Translations under genes and position numbers: made by a program
Source: Adiantum capillus-veneris
Taxonomy: Eukaryota; Streptophyta; Polypodiopsida; Polypodiales; Pteridaceae
Assembly (NCBI GenBank): GCA_014529385.2
Contig: CM043950.1
Location: 83,030,843-83,094,842, forward strand
DNA: 64,000 nt
Direction of reading: 5' to 3'
Shown: positions 47,604 to 57,899 of the stretch, one piece after another
Layout: each line of letters opens with the position of its first letter
How positions within the stretch are numbered: position 1 is the stretch's first letter
Notes under the pieces: generated by a model
The model's input: the letters and a program-made list of their open reading frames with translations, nothing else
Told to the model about the DNA's origin: nothing
Databases searched by the model: none

Positions 47604-48285
47604 CATGCTCGACAAGTTAAACAAGGCAAGGTTTCTCTCTCTCGAGCTAGTTCTCGGCAAGGCAAGAATCAAGGCGTGAAGTGATTAAAGAAAATCAAGG
47701 TCGAGAAGAGCTTGTTGAGGCTTGAATGGAGGTCGAAGCAAGTAAAATTATCAAGGTCGAAGCGAGTAAGCTTGAGAAAGCGAGCTTGGCCTTGAACCAA
47801 AGCAAGCAAGAAAGCAGGAGAAGGCATGCACGGTAAACGAAGCAAGGTAAGAAGCAGGAGGAAGTTACAATTAGAGAATGACAATTAATCCGGTCTAAAG
47901 CAATGATGATCGAGGCAGTGAACTGAATTGAATATTGCAGAATCCACGGGCATTTGAAGAAGATGAAGCGACATGAGGAAAATTTTCATCACCGTCATTT
48001 GTTAGAGATTGAATTAGCAATTTGTTAAGTCCAATGTTGTTAACGGCCCGGTTAATCCTATAAACGAGAGCCTAAACTCCTAGTCAATAGTTGATCCAAG
48101 TGATGGTGTTGCTAACAGCCCGCCTTGGCTAAGGACCAAGTTGTACTCAAGGTCATATTCAATTAATTGATGATTGCGGTGGTTGTCAGAGCTGTCAGTG
48201 TCTCTTGTTCTCTCTCTTTCACACCTCCCACAGCCAGAGGCCCAGCGCCTGCCCGGCTCACGTAGCAAACAAAAATCCCCCGACA
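45995..48285 (+). repeat. 5' LTR of the LARD-like element
   Basis: Starts TGTCATGCAACTTCGTTGCC, ends CGACA. Shared blocks with the 3' LTR include TGCTCTACCGGCC, GGCAGTTTGAAGTT-type words, a perfect hairpin at 47259-47282 and the terminal CACAGCC...GCCCGGCTCAC. It contains a (CT)n run at about 47552-47600 that the 3' LTR lacks, and several GACCGCCCA words near 46920-47010. Confidence 0.8.
47259..47282. terminator. Perfect 11-bp-arm hairpin in the 5' LTR
   Basis: CCCATTAGCGA and TCGCTAATGGG face each other around a two-base centre (CA). The same structure occurs in the 3' LTR at 52266-52289 with one arm base changed to a G-U compatible pair. The role is unknown; an RNA-level LTR signal such as termination or polyadenylation is a guess. 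Confidence 0.5.
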
Positions 48286-48334
48286 TCTTTGGTGAACCCG
48301 ACGCGAAACGAGCCTAGATGGGAGGTAAAGATGG

Positions 48335-50418
48335 AGAACTTAGATCAGATGATGAAGTTGATTGCATAATTAAGTGCAAACGGTTTTGATGATAAGTCAA
48401 CAGTTCCAGATTTTTCAAAGATGCTTCAATTGGTTCAAGGTTCTCTACTTGAAGTGGAGACCGTAAAGAAGAAAAATCAAATCGATGAAGCTTTGGATGC
48501 AGCTATAGATGCAGTATACGACGAGAGACGAATCTTTGATGGATACGATCCAGAGGGCTACCTAGAGTGCTATGAGCTGGAGACCAAGGTAAGAGGGATA
48601 CCAAAAGAATTGATGATCAAATATTTTCACAATTAGTGAGTTCATATGTGAAGGAGCAGATTCAAAAGGTTACGAGAGCATGCAACAGCAATTGGGAGTA
48701 TTTCAAAGAAGCTATTGTACATGTAAGTTATGAGCAATATGAAAGCTATCAAGAACAGAGTGCAAGTCTACCGGACTACGCAGATATCCGAGGACAAGTA
48801 CGATCAAAGTTAGAAGCTGTGATTGATGAGTTTATTGTGCAGGATGCTACCTTCTTACAGGCTAATGATGAAGACATAGTCAAAGATGTGTATGAAAAGT
48901 TGGGGTTTCCAGATGCCTTGCATGAAGGAGAAGTCTTTGAGGGAGAGGCTTTACACCTTCAGGATATACATGGTAAATTTTGCAAAGAACCTATACATGC
49001 AGTGCAGGAGGAAAGGAAATCAGTGGACCAAAACAACAAAGCGGTTAAATCTCAGGAAGCAATTGTGGAGGTGAACGAGTGCAGCCATATTCAAGTAGAG
49101 ATGCAGGAAGCTTCGGTTACAACAACTCATACTTTTTCTACTTACTTGGAAAATGAGCAAAATTTTTTGGATATAGATTCTTCCATAGGGCTGATTGATA
49201 ATACTGGTACAGGTTTTGCCAAAGAGTTGATTAATGATACAAATGTTATAGGTCAAAGCAGGGCTGCTATTGAGAGCAGCAAGACCATGGATTTTGTTAT
49301 ACAAGATTTACCAAATTTGGATGTACCAGATTTTGAGGACTTGGCTAAGCAAGAGTATGTGCTTGAAGATCTGCAAAATGTTGATTCAAAGGGGGTGCAG
49401 ACTCCTTCATTGACAAGATTTTGTGAAGCACAGCTACTAAATTGGAAAATTGATCTTGAACGTGATTATGAAGATTCGAAGGGGTGCAGACTCCTTTGAC
49501 ACGCTTCTGTGACCTAGAGCTACCAATCTGGCAAACTGACCCTGAATTTGATGATGGTGATTTAGAGAGGGAGCAAACTTCTTCTCTATTGACAATCTGT
49601 GACACACGGCCACACTAAGGCAGAATGATCATGACCTTGATGATGCTGATTCAGAGGGGGTGCATAGTGATGTGCAATCTCTTGTTGATGAATATGATTG
49701 GTTTCATTGTGCCGATGATACAGACAGGGTAGTAGATGAAATTTTCAATGGGCATGCTGAACTTTGTGCTATAGAAGTGCAAAGATATTTGGATGAGGGT
49801 GAAAGATTTAAAGAGCAGTCTGCAGCAGATGCGTTTAGTATGCATGTCATATGTGGAAATCTTAGGTTACTGCAGCAACCTGAGATGTGCAAGACAGAAG
49901 AACCTTCTCAAGCAGTGGACCTAGATCTTATGTGCTTACTGGATGAAGCTTTAGAAGGGTTCTCAAACACAGATGCTAAGGATACCGATCAATCTAGATT
50001 CATGCATGAGCAAGTTTGTTCAGATGCAGTAGATGATGACCTTATGCAGCTGTTAGATGATGCTCTACTTGATTTTGATCATCTACAAGATAGGTAATTG
50101 TTTTCTAATGCATATTTTGAGCCTAATGAAGAGATTTTTGCCAAAAACTTGATGTATTCAAATACGCATGATCGAGATTTCAATACTAGTGCGAGTGAAG
50201 GTGCACTGCCAATGCTTTTACCTGTGATTGATGATCGACAATTGGATGAGCCAATTGCACAGGGGATATGGCAGTATTTGATGCTACCTGATGCTATATG
50301 GAATCTGATGTTACCTTATGATGTAGGGGATTTTGAGCAATCTTTTGACCCAGGAGGTGACATATATATGCATGGTCCTGGGCAATGGCCTTATATGCCA
50401 TATGATCCAGGCGGTTAA
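48335..50418 (+). pseudogene. Unrecognised acidic gag-like protein gene of the LARD-like element
   Basis: Starts MENLDQMMKLIA (ATG about 48332), with an in-frame TAA (about 48368), then KSTVPDFSKMLQLVQGSLLE. A frame change at about 48630 leads into the longest frame (48636-49499, VKEQIQKVTRACNSNWEYFK). Residues near 49380-49600 form three decaying repeats of about 33 residues (DSKGVQTPSLTRFC, DSKG.QTPLTRFC, LEREQTSSLLTIC). The frame resumes at 49660-50097 and, past a TAA, 50098-50418, and is very Asp/Glu-rich (DLMCLLDEALEGF, DLMQLLDDALLDF). It ends with YDPGG repeats. No known domain is recognised; a structural gag is the simplest idea, because it lies directly after the primer-binding site. 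Confidence 0.5.
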
Positions 50419-51141
50419 TTGTATGAAGATTTGTGGGTTAATTTATGTTTATGCTGTAATGATTGGAGATTCTTGTACTTTCCCTATGATCCTGGAGGAT
50501 GGTACAAAATTTTTAAAGGAATGCTCACAATGGGATAGATGATTGGGTTCCCGTTTGATCCCGAGGGCTACTGAAGTGCAAGTTCTAGATTTGAAGAGTA
50601 CCAGCTATCGGTTGTAGCACGTTTCATGGCACAAAGTTTTATTTTCTAGGTTTATGCTGAGTCATGAGAGTTTTGGTTATGCATTCAATAAGATTACATG
50701 GATTGATTCCAGCTGACTTCTTTGGACAATTGCTGAAGTATCTTCACATCTTTTGAGTTGGTTCTGCTACCAGAACTTGAGGTAAAGGACTTGACGGCCA
50801 TTTCGTGTGCAGACAGAGTAAGGCATAACTGAGCTTGACAGGGTTCCTTAAAGAGCTTAATGGTCAAGCCGTGTGCATCATTAATTGGAGCACTTGAGTC
50901 TAGCGGGGTTCACTAAACAAGTTATCCATGATTACAGATGTGGTTCAGAGATTTTTGATGAGCAACTACCTAATGATTAAGCTAGAACATAGATGATAGG
51001 GTATAAGCCTTATTTCTTTTTTCATACGTTTACTAGTTATGTGAGTCTGATGATGGAAAAGAGCTTAAGGTACCTAAAGCAGATGCAAATTGAAGTGCAG
51101 TTGGCACAGACCGGAGGCTGTGCAGGTTCAGAGGGGGTGGA

Positions 51142-53190
51142 TGTCGTGCAGATTCACTGCCATGAAGAGAAAAAGAGCAGAGAAATGCAAGCTAAGTTTG
51201 TTTGAAGCTTATATGTTTAATGAAAAGTGATTAAGGGCTGGTTGCAAGCCGAGTTCAATGTTGAATGTATGTCAAATGCGGCTGAAAGGGCCAAAACATG
51301 CCTTAATGATGCTAAAAAGTGTTATGCTTGAAGTCAACATGGATGGGGTATTGTGCCCTAGAACTGCAGTGCTCGATGTGCTCTACCGGCCTGGCTTTAC
51401 GGCTCGTCAATTGGAGCTACGGTGAAGAAGTTATGGCAGTTTAAAGTTCAAGTCGATTGCAGATCCGTGTCGGATTGGGCAACAGCAACTAAGGGGATAA
51501 AAATGAAATGAATGCATCAGGCTGATGTACTCACTTTGTGGAGCATGTCGGTCTTTTCAGATCGGTGATCGGAGTCCCGATCGCCAAGATATTGGCCGAT
51601 AAAGATTCACCGGGGTCGGTTCCGTACCAGTCTAGTCGGCTCGGTCGGAGTGCCATCTGGGAGTTTTTGGCTCTCGACCGGGTTTTGGAATACAATGATT
51701 GCCGAAAAATGCAAACATGGTTGCGGTTTGCTAAAGAAAAAATGAGCTGCTAGGCAGTGCTTGGCCGATGTGTATACTAAATGTGGTGTCGTTACGAAAG
51801 CACGAAAGGTTCCTGATGAGTTCTTTGTTCGATTGTCGTCACCTAGAGTGTGTTGATTGTAGGATTTGTTCAAGTACTGCTGAGAAAATATTGTGCTTGG
51901 AAATGCTTTGCCGACATGCATACCAAGTGTGGCCACCCAAGGGCTAAGGCCGCCCAAAGGCAACCAAAGGGAGGCCGGCCGCCCAACGTTCACCCTAAAG
52001 GATGGCCGCCCCATAAAATTAAACCATTTAATGGCCACTCTAAATAAAAGAGGGTGTGAATAAAAGAAAAAAGGAGGCCATGGCCTGTGGCGAAGCGTAG
52101 GTAGCGCAAGGGAGAGGAAGAGCTCATCGTGAGCTGGGTGCGACTCTGATGTCGGCGACCTAGTGACGGGATCTGCTCAGTTCGCCCACACGCGTCATTT
52201 CGTGGCAATCTCGATAGATTTCGAGCTGATTGACTCCAACAGTGACACATCAGCAAGAGGTCGGACCCATTAGTGACATCGCTAATGGGTGCCTCGCTAT
52301 TTTTAGCAAGGGAAGCATGCATCCACATAAAAAAGGGAAAACGTGTGATTTGTGGAATTTCATTCCCCTCATCATCTTGTGGAGGTCTTCTTCTCCTCCT
52401 CATAAGTAAGAAGCGCTTAAGCTCCTTAGAGGGGACATAGCTTTCAAGCTCCTTAAGCATTGAAGCTCTCCTCCTCATAATCTTGAGGCGCTTAAGCCCC
52501 ATAAGCTATAATCTCTTAATCTCTGAAGCCTCCTCCTCATCATCGTGTGTCTCCTTCTCCGGAGTTCTTAAGCTCCTGATAATCGACAAGCTCTTAAAAT
52601 CTTCATGATCTCCATATTTAAAACTCCTCATAATCTCTTAAAGCTCTTAAGCTCCTGATAATCGACAAGCTCTTAAACTCCTCATGTTCTCAATATTCGG
52701 AAACTGCTCATAATCTCTTAAAGCTCTTAAGCTCGCTGGATTAATTTCTTAAGCTCTTGATAACCTCAAGCTTAAGCCTTAAGCCATTCTAAATCTCGCT
52801 AATCTCCCAAGTCTAAGAAAATCTCGCCCTTAAGTCATTCCTAAATCTCTATAATCTCCGAAGCTTAACCTATGTCGCTCTTAAGCCATCCTAAACCTAC
52901 TCGAAACCCATTAGCCATTCGATTTGAGGAGCAAAAGAAAGAGTAAGCAGAGTTTCATCAATTTCTTGTTTAAGTACCTGATTTAAGCCAGATTTTTCCT
53001 TATAAGAGCATTTAAGCTTCTATAGTGATTTGTTAACCATGGATTCTGTCAATTAACTGGAAATTAAAAGGACTTTTTTTTTTAAACTCTGTTGTCGATA
53101 ATTACATCTTCTACACCTTGTTTCCCGCACCTCTCACAGCCATGGGCCCGGTGCCTTCCCGGCTCACCTTTCGCACAATTATCCCCCGAG
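51142..53190 (+). repeat. 3' LTR of the LARD-like element
   Basis: Starts TGTCGTGCAGATTCACTGCC after a purine tract and ends near TTATCCCCCGA. It aligns with the 5' LTR in blocks. Between about 52380 and 52900 it has its own short repeats, AAGCTCTTAAGCTCCTGATA, ATCGACAAGCTCTTAAA, that have no counterpart in the 5' LTR. Confidence 0.8.
52266..52289. terminator. Hairpin in the 3' LTR matching 47259-47282
   Basis: CCCATTAGTGA and TCGCTAATGGG pair around a two-base centre with one G-U. The flanks are also related (ACACATCAGCAAGAG here, ACACATCACCAGGG in the 5' LTR). Confidence 0.5.
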
Positions 53191-53315
53191 AACGTACTAC
53201 AGAAGAAAGCTTCGGGCGCTTTCAAACACACGAAGCAATTGAAAATGAGCTCAACTCCGATGATGAATTCGAATGGAACCCGGAAGATATTGATCTAGAA
53301 TGTTCAGACGTTTAA
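53188..53315 (+). CDS. Possible orphan C-terminal exon, acidic
   Basis: Directly after the 3' LTR the frame reads ERTTEESFGRFQTHEAIENE, then LNSDDEFEWNPEDIDLECSD and a stop at 53313. The amino-acid composition looks coding rather than random, but no family is recognised and the upstream part runs into LTR sequence. It could be the tail of a host or transposon gene interrupted by the LTR element. Confidence 0.3.
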
Positions 53316-53420
53316 GAAATTGATGACATGGTGCCTGTGATTGAGGGGACGGATGAGATTTAAAGTTTGTACTGTAGACTCTATTAGTTTTGCAATGCGA
53401 AAGTTATGTAGAGTTAGCTT

Positions 53421-53430
<10 letters not shown>

Positions 53431-53486
<56 letters not shown>
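53431..53486. repeat. (CT)n microsatellite
   Basis: An uninterrupted CT run of about 56 bases. The low-complexity Leu/Ser and Arg/Glu frames over it are artefacts. 53316-53776 otherwise holds nothing recognisable. Confidence 0.9.
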
Positions 53487-53489
<3 letters not shown>

Positions 53490-53776
53490 TCTTTCATTGT
53501 CTTTCTTTCTCTCCATCTGCTCCATATCATTGTCAAAAAGAGAGAGGGAGGAGAACAGAACTTTCACAATTGCAACAACATCCGACATGTTTATTTGTTG
53601 CAATAAAATATTTTTACATACCAAAAAGAGGTTTTAGTTACAAATCTTGAGATTTAAGATACAAAAAGAGCTTAGTATTGTGAGGGAGATTCAATTTAAA
53701 TCATGGGCTAAATCTCCTAAAAGATCAGATACACGAAATTTTGATTGGCCAACTGAATCGCTTGCACCCACATTGC

Positions 53777-54449
53777 CTATCTCTTCTTCTCGATAACAAG
53801 CCCATACTTTGCCTTGTACCATGCCAACTTTCTTTCTAGCACTGCTATACGAGCGTGCATCATGGTTGGGGTCTCTCCTTGACTTGCCAAATCCACGCCT
53901 TGGATTGCAAGCTGCTCAATGACTGCAGTTTCTTCAGGCAAGTATGTATATCCTCTCTTGCGAGGAGGTCTTCTTGATTAGCTTCCCGTGCATGAATCTT
54001 CTTGGCTTGGTGCCCTTTGCTAACACCTCCTGTAGTGGGATGATCGTTCCAATCAACTTTGAGCCGCAATACATAGTAGCAATAGCATTGTTGCACAAAG
54101 TAAATTTCCACTTGATATTATTCGGTGGCGATCTGTACACTTGGATAAATCTTGCAAGGATATTTCTTGTGAGGACAGTGTGTTGCAAATCTGAAACCTT
54201 CAAGGGAGCAGTAGCCTTAGCATTTCCACTGACAAAAATAATGTGTTCCCTACGAAGTGGTTCGAGCATAGCTTTCTGCATTGCCTGTAATTCAGTGGCT
54301 CCCATTGAAGTTCCGATTCGTCTTATTGGGTTGAGATCTCCTTGAGCCACCCGAATCTCTTCCTCTTTGTAAATTTGTTGAGCCAATGCATGATTAAGCA
54401 AAAGATCATTAGGCTGTTGTGCATTCTGGTCGAGAGTAATATCTTCCAT
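53777..54449 (-). pseudogene. Unrecognised gene downstream of the kinase relic
   Basis: ATG 54449 gives MEDITLDQNAQQPNDLLLNH, then a helical segment, GATELQAMQKAMLEPLRREH, VLTRNILARFIQVYRSPPNN and WKFTLCNNAIATMYCG. Near 53975 the frame slips by one base, from KLIKKTSSQERIYILA to RPPRKRGYTYLPEETAVIEQ, and ends with a coiled-coil-like ARIAVLERKLAWYKAKYGLV (stop 53777). About 220 residues in all. No known domain is recognised. It shares strand with the kinase relic just upstream, and its first 39 codons are duplicated there (54537-54734). Confidence 0.5.
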
Positions 54450-54734
54450 AATTGAAATGCAAATAATAAACTTTAGTGAGACAGGCCTTAACACTTGAAA
54501 AAGAGAGATGGTTTAAAGAATTGAGCAGCCAAAGCGTTGAGATCTCCTTGAGCCACCCGAATCTCTTCCTCTTTGTAAATTTGTTGAGCCAATGCATGAT
54601 TAAGCAAAAGATCATTAGGCTGCTGTGCATTCTGGTCGAGAGTAATATCTTCCATAACTGAAATGCAAATAATAAACTTTAGTGAGACAGGCCTTAACAC
54701 TTGAAAAAGAGAGATGGTTTAAAGAATTGAGCAA
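54331..54734. repeat. Tandem duplication of about 206 bp
   Basis: TTGAGATCTCCTTGAGCC starts at 54331 and again at 54537, and both units end AAAGAATTGAGCA. The copies are almost identical, so the duplication is young. It covers the start codon and first codons of the unknown gene plus its upstream region, giving a second possible start at 54655. Confidence 0.92.
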
Positions 54735-54866
54735 TCCAACTTGAAATACTTTAAAACCTCAACTTGAAGAACTTTAAAGACGTAACTGAAAAATACGAGT
54801 AAAGACGTAGTTTGAAACATTACCACACATTACACACCATTAATGCCAAAACAGTTGATTACTGGT

Positions 54867-56150
54867 TTAATCATTAATAGGCCTCAAGCCAGATTCGGTT
54901 ACAATATGATAGTCAACATTATGGCCTCCATTCAAACAAAAGCTTAAATCCCATATCTTAGGTCTATCTAAGGGTTTGGGGGATTTTCCACTAGCAAGAT
55001 GTTTGTTTACATTTCGCAAAAATTCGTGCTTGAGAATCTCAGTGGGCTTTGGTATACACGCAAGCAAGCGTCTAAGAATATATGAGAGACTATATATATC
55101 AGATGCCTTGGTGAATGGAGGAGGATTGATGCTCATATTTTCAGGGGCAGTCCATGGATAATCTCGCTCAAATTGAGCTCTACATTGAGGGGTGAGATTT
55201 GATAGCTTGGGAAATGTTGCCAAAGTGCTTGATGTTGTACTTTGTCCCCAATCCACAATGCCAGCGTAGACTCCTCGCTCGCCAAAATGGAGTAGAATAT
55301 TTCTAGTGTGTAGATCATTGTGAATAAATTCGTGACTATGCACGAATTTAATCGTCTACAGAAGAGTGTTGCAGATTGGCAAAATGTTGTCTGTAAACTG
55401 TTGTACAGTTCCAGACGTGAGTTGGAACTCTCTGATTGCAAGCTTGCTTCCATCATGATGACATGCCTGAATCCACTGCTCAAGATGACCTCTATTCCAA
55501 AGCTTAAAGATCAGCATAGGTCTTTTGCTACACCGAACAAGAGCATGGGGCAATATCATGCCACAAGGCTGAACAGTTGTAGCAGTTGCCTCCTCTAGCA
55601 CGATTTGCAATGTCGGCTTGCTTCCTATTTGGTCTTTGTATATCTTCACTGCATAGACATGATCTTTGAAGAGAGAAGGAGCCATTGATACTTGTTTCAC
55701 ATTTGCAAAACGTCCCTCACCTAATTGGGGTGCTTGCAAGTGAAATATGGAATGCTCCCCAAGTAAGTGTAGAACAGGAGGACACATCATATCATCTAGG
55801 TGTACAGCTAAGGACTAAGCACCTGATGGAGGAGGTACATCCTCTTCTGCCCTAGGACGTTTTGAAGAGCCTTCGATTTTATCTTTGCTCTTCAATTCTA
55901 AATGTGGCTGTGCTACAAGCTGCATTCGCTCTTTGATTCCAGGTTTGGTTTTGATTTTTGGATGAACCATACTTTCAAAACTTCTAGTGACCTGGCCTAC
56001 TAATTGCTTTACTGTGTTGTGCATCACTCCATTAGTGCACATAGCTAGTCAAACGGAACTAGGAATGCACTGCACAGCTTCAGGCAACACTGTTCCACAA
56101 GTTCAATCACAAAATCGTCGAACTTTGCCTGCAGTGGATCAAATGCTCGT
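54867..56150 (-). pseudogene. Protein-kinase-domain gene, broken by in-frame stops
   Basis: One minus-strand frame from about 56042 to 54867 is interrupted by two TAG codons (55815 and 55356). Before it, a shifted frame reads KFDDFVIELVEQCCLKL. Kinase motifs in order: LGEGRFANVKQV (Gly loop, about 55725), YAVKIYK (the lysine, about 55655), LEEATA (helix C glutamate), IHNDLHTRNILL (HND in place of HRD, about 55320), IVDWGQS (DWG in place of DFG, about 55260) and WTAPEN (APE, about 55155). The C-lobe follows with DIYSLSYILRRLLACIP. The family is a divergent eukaryotic protein kinase, with the catalytic Asp and Lys present. Low-complexity Pro/Arg/Glu precedes the domain. The two stops argue for a pseudogene unless TAG is read through. 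Confidence 0.7.
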
Positions 56151-56449
56151 CACAAATGATCGTCCGAAGCTCCATAGAGAGACAAAATCAGAGCATCACT
56201 AATGATTTGGCGATGCTGACGCGTTAACTTTGTCTCTACCATGACTGACAGAAAATACATGAAGCAAATATAAGTAAGGTAAATCTAGAATAGATAAAAA
56301 TTTGATTGTAAATAATTCTAAACAAAAAAAAATTTATGGACAATAATAACCTTTAGTAATGAAAGATCTATACATTTCATGCACCATAATAACAATAGTA
56401 ATGAAAGACGCGATGGTCAAAGCATTCAAAATTGAAGTATATAAAATAT

Positions 56450-57350
56450 ATATCTCCTCCCTATAGTGCTACACGATGGTCAGCAACAACCAAAGATGAA
56501 GAATCTATTAAAACCAATCTCCTTGGAGTGCGACATGATGGTCAGCAGCAACCAAGAATGATGGATTTAAAAACTCTAAACCCCTCCGTGCAGTGCGATA
56601 CGACGGTCAGTAACAACCAGACGACGAAGCTATTAAATCCAAAATCCCTACAGTACGACGCGATGGTCAACAACAACCAAGAACGATGGATTTAAAAATC
56701 TTAAACCCATCCCTGCAGTGCGACACGGTGGTCAGCAACAATCAGAGACGAGGAATCTATTGAATCCAATCTCCTTGTAGTGTGATGCGATGGTCAGCAA
56801 CAACCAAGGACGATGGATTTGAGCCCTAAACCCCTCCCTGCAATGCGACAAGGTGTTTAGCAACAACCAAAGAGGAGGAATCTATTAAATCCAGTTTCCT
56901 TGCAGTGCAACACGATGGTCAACAGCAACCAAGGATGATGGATTTAAAATCCTAAACCCCTCCCTGTATTGCGACACGGTGGTGAGCAACAAGCAAAGAC
57001 AAGGAATCTATTAAATTCAATCTTTTTGCAGTGCGACGTGATGCTCAGCAACAAGCAAGGACGATGGATTTGACAACCCTAAAACCCTCCCTCTACAATG
57101 CGACACGGTCAGCAACAACCAGAGACGAGGAATCTTTTTTTTTAAAATCCGATCTTTCAATAGTGCGACGCAATGGTCAGCAACAACCAGGAAGAAAAGA
57201 TGTAAGATAGCTAACTCCTCCCTGTAGTGTGACTCGGTGGTCAACAACAACCAGGGATGAAAAGTCTAATTGTACAACCTAAGCTACTCCCTGTAGTGCG
57301 ACACGTAGGTCAGCAACAGTCAAGGACGAAGCGTCGAAAGTCTAACCCCC
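56450..57350. repeat. Minisatellite, 60-62 bp monomers in alternating pairs
   Basis: About fourteen units share CAGTGCGACACGGTGGTCAG then CAACAACCA. Two variants alternate: one continues with GAGGAATCTATTAAATCC, the other with GATGGATTTAAAA and CCTAAACCCCTCC. This gives a higher-order period near 122 bp. It lies upstream of the minus-strand kinase relic. No function is known. Confidence 0.88.
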
Positions 57351-57405
57351 CTTGCAGTGTGTCACAAGGATCAACACAGTCAAGGGCGGGTGTCTAAAAC
57401 TGCAG

Positions 57406-57590
57406 ACTAACACTGAGGTGTGAGCAAAGCTCCACAACAACACAGCGCTAGTAAAAAACAAAATACAAACTAACACTAAGATGCGAGCAAAGCTCCACAA
57501 CAACACAGTGCTAGTAAAAAACAAAATACAAACTAACACTGAGATGCGAGCAAAGCTCCACAACAACAGCGTTAGCAAATAAATTGCACA
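57406..57590. repeat. Minisatellite, three units of 63 bp
   Basis: ACTAACACTGAGGTGTGAGC begins at 57406, with further units at 57469 and 57532. Each has GCAAAGCTCCACAACAAC and most have AACAAAATACAA. Its sequence is unrelated to the neighbouring 60-62 bp array. Confidence 0.9.
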
Positions 57591-57599
57591 AAAAAAAAC

Positions 57600-57890
57600 A
57601 TAAAACTGTACAAGAAAAATAACATGCTCTCTCTCTGTCTCGACTCGCGCCTGCTTTGCTCTGCTCTCTCTCTAGAGCTCCAGCAACTCTCTAGCTCTCT
57701 CTAGCAATTGCAATTGCGATAGTTCGAACGAACTGCTGCAGCGCCTTTTTTTATAAGTCTAACCATATTTCGATCAAACTATATTTCGATCGAAATACGT
57801 TTTATTCATATATGCGCGTATAATACGGATATAAAACGTATAACTCCGTAATATACGTACAATTTATAATATACGAGCATATAAATGCAA
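57600..57890 (-). promoter_or_regulatory. CT-rich then AT-rich region upstream of the minus-strand kinase block
   Basis: CTCTCTCT and CTAGCTCTCTCTAGCAATTG words at 57630-57720 are followed by TTTTTTTATAAG and the direct words ATATTTCGATC(A/G)AA twice near 57770-57800. On the minus strand this could be a promoter and 5' leader. That is only a suggestion from composition and position. Confidence 0.25.
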
Positions 57891-57899
57891 CTTAGGTCT

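Larger units (their letters stand above)
45995..53190 (+). mobile_element. Non-autonomous LTR retrotransposon (LARD-like) with about 2.1-2.3 kb LTRs
   Basis: Two long direct repeats, 45995-48285 and 51142 to about 53190, flank a 2.9 kb interior. The 5' LTR ends CCCCCGACA and is followed by TTGGTGAACCCGACGCG, complementary to a tRNA 3' end with CCA. The 3' LTR is preceded by the purine tract GAGGGGGTGGA. The interior encodes an unfamiliar acidic protein but no protease, RT or integrase, so it would depend on another element. The LTRs are clearly alignable but strongly diverged. Flanking bases CACAT (left) do not match the right side, so no target duplication survives. Confidence 0.8.

Noticed and set aside
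51607-52502. Minus-strand frames of 143 and 170 residues in the 3' LTR
   Set aside because: They run antisense to the LTR and are not preserved in the 5' LTR copy, so they are chance frames.
45990-53195. A target site duplication for the LARD-like element
   Set aside because: The five bases left of the 5' LTR (CACAT) do not recur after the 3' LTR, so none can be claimed.
53304-53650. Overlapping frames of 86-106 residues on both strands
   Set aside because: They rest on the (CT)n run at 53431-53486 and have no motif outside it.
54867-56150. Stop-codon reassignment (TAG read as an amino acid), suggested by repeated in-frame TAG
   Set aside because: TAA and TGA also occur in frame in neighbouring elements and frameshifts are common, so ordinary pseudogene decay is the simpler explanation.
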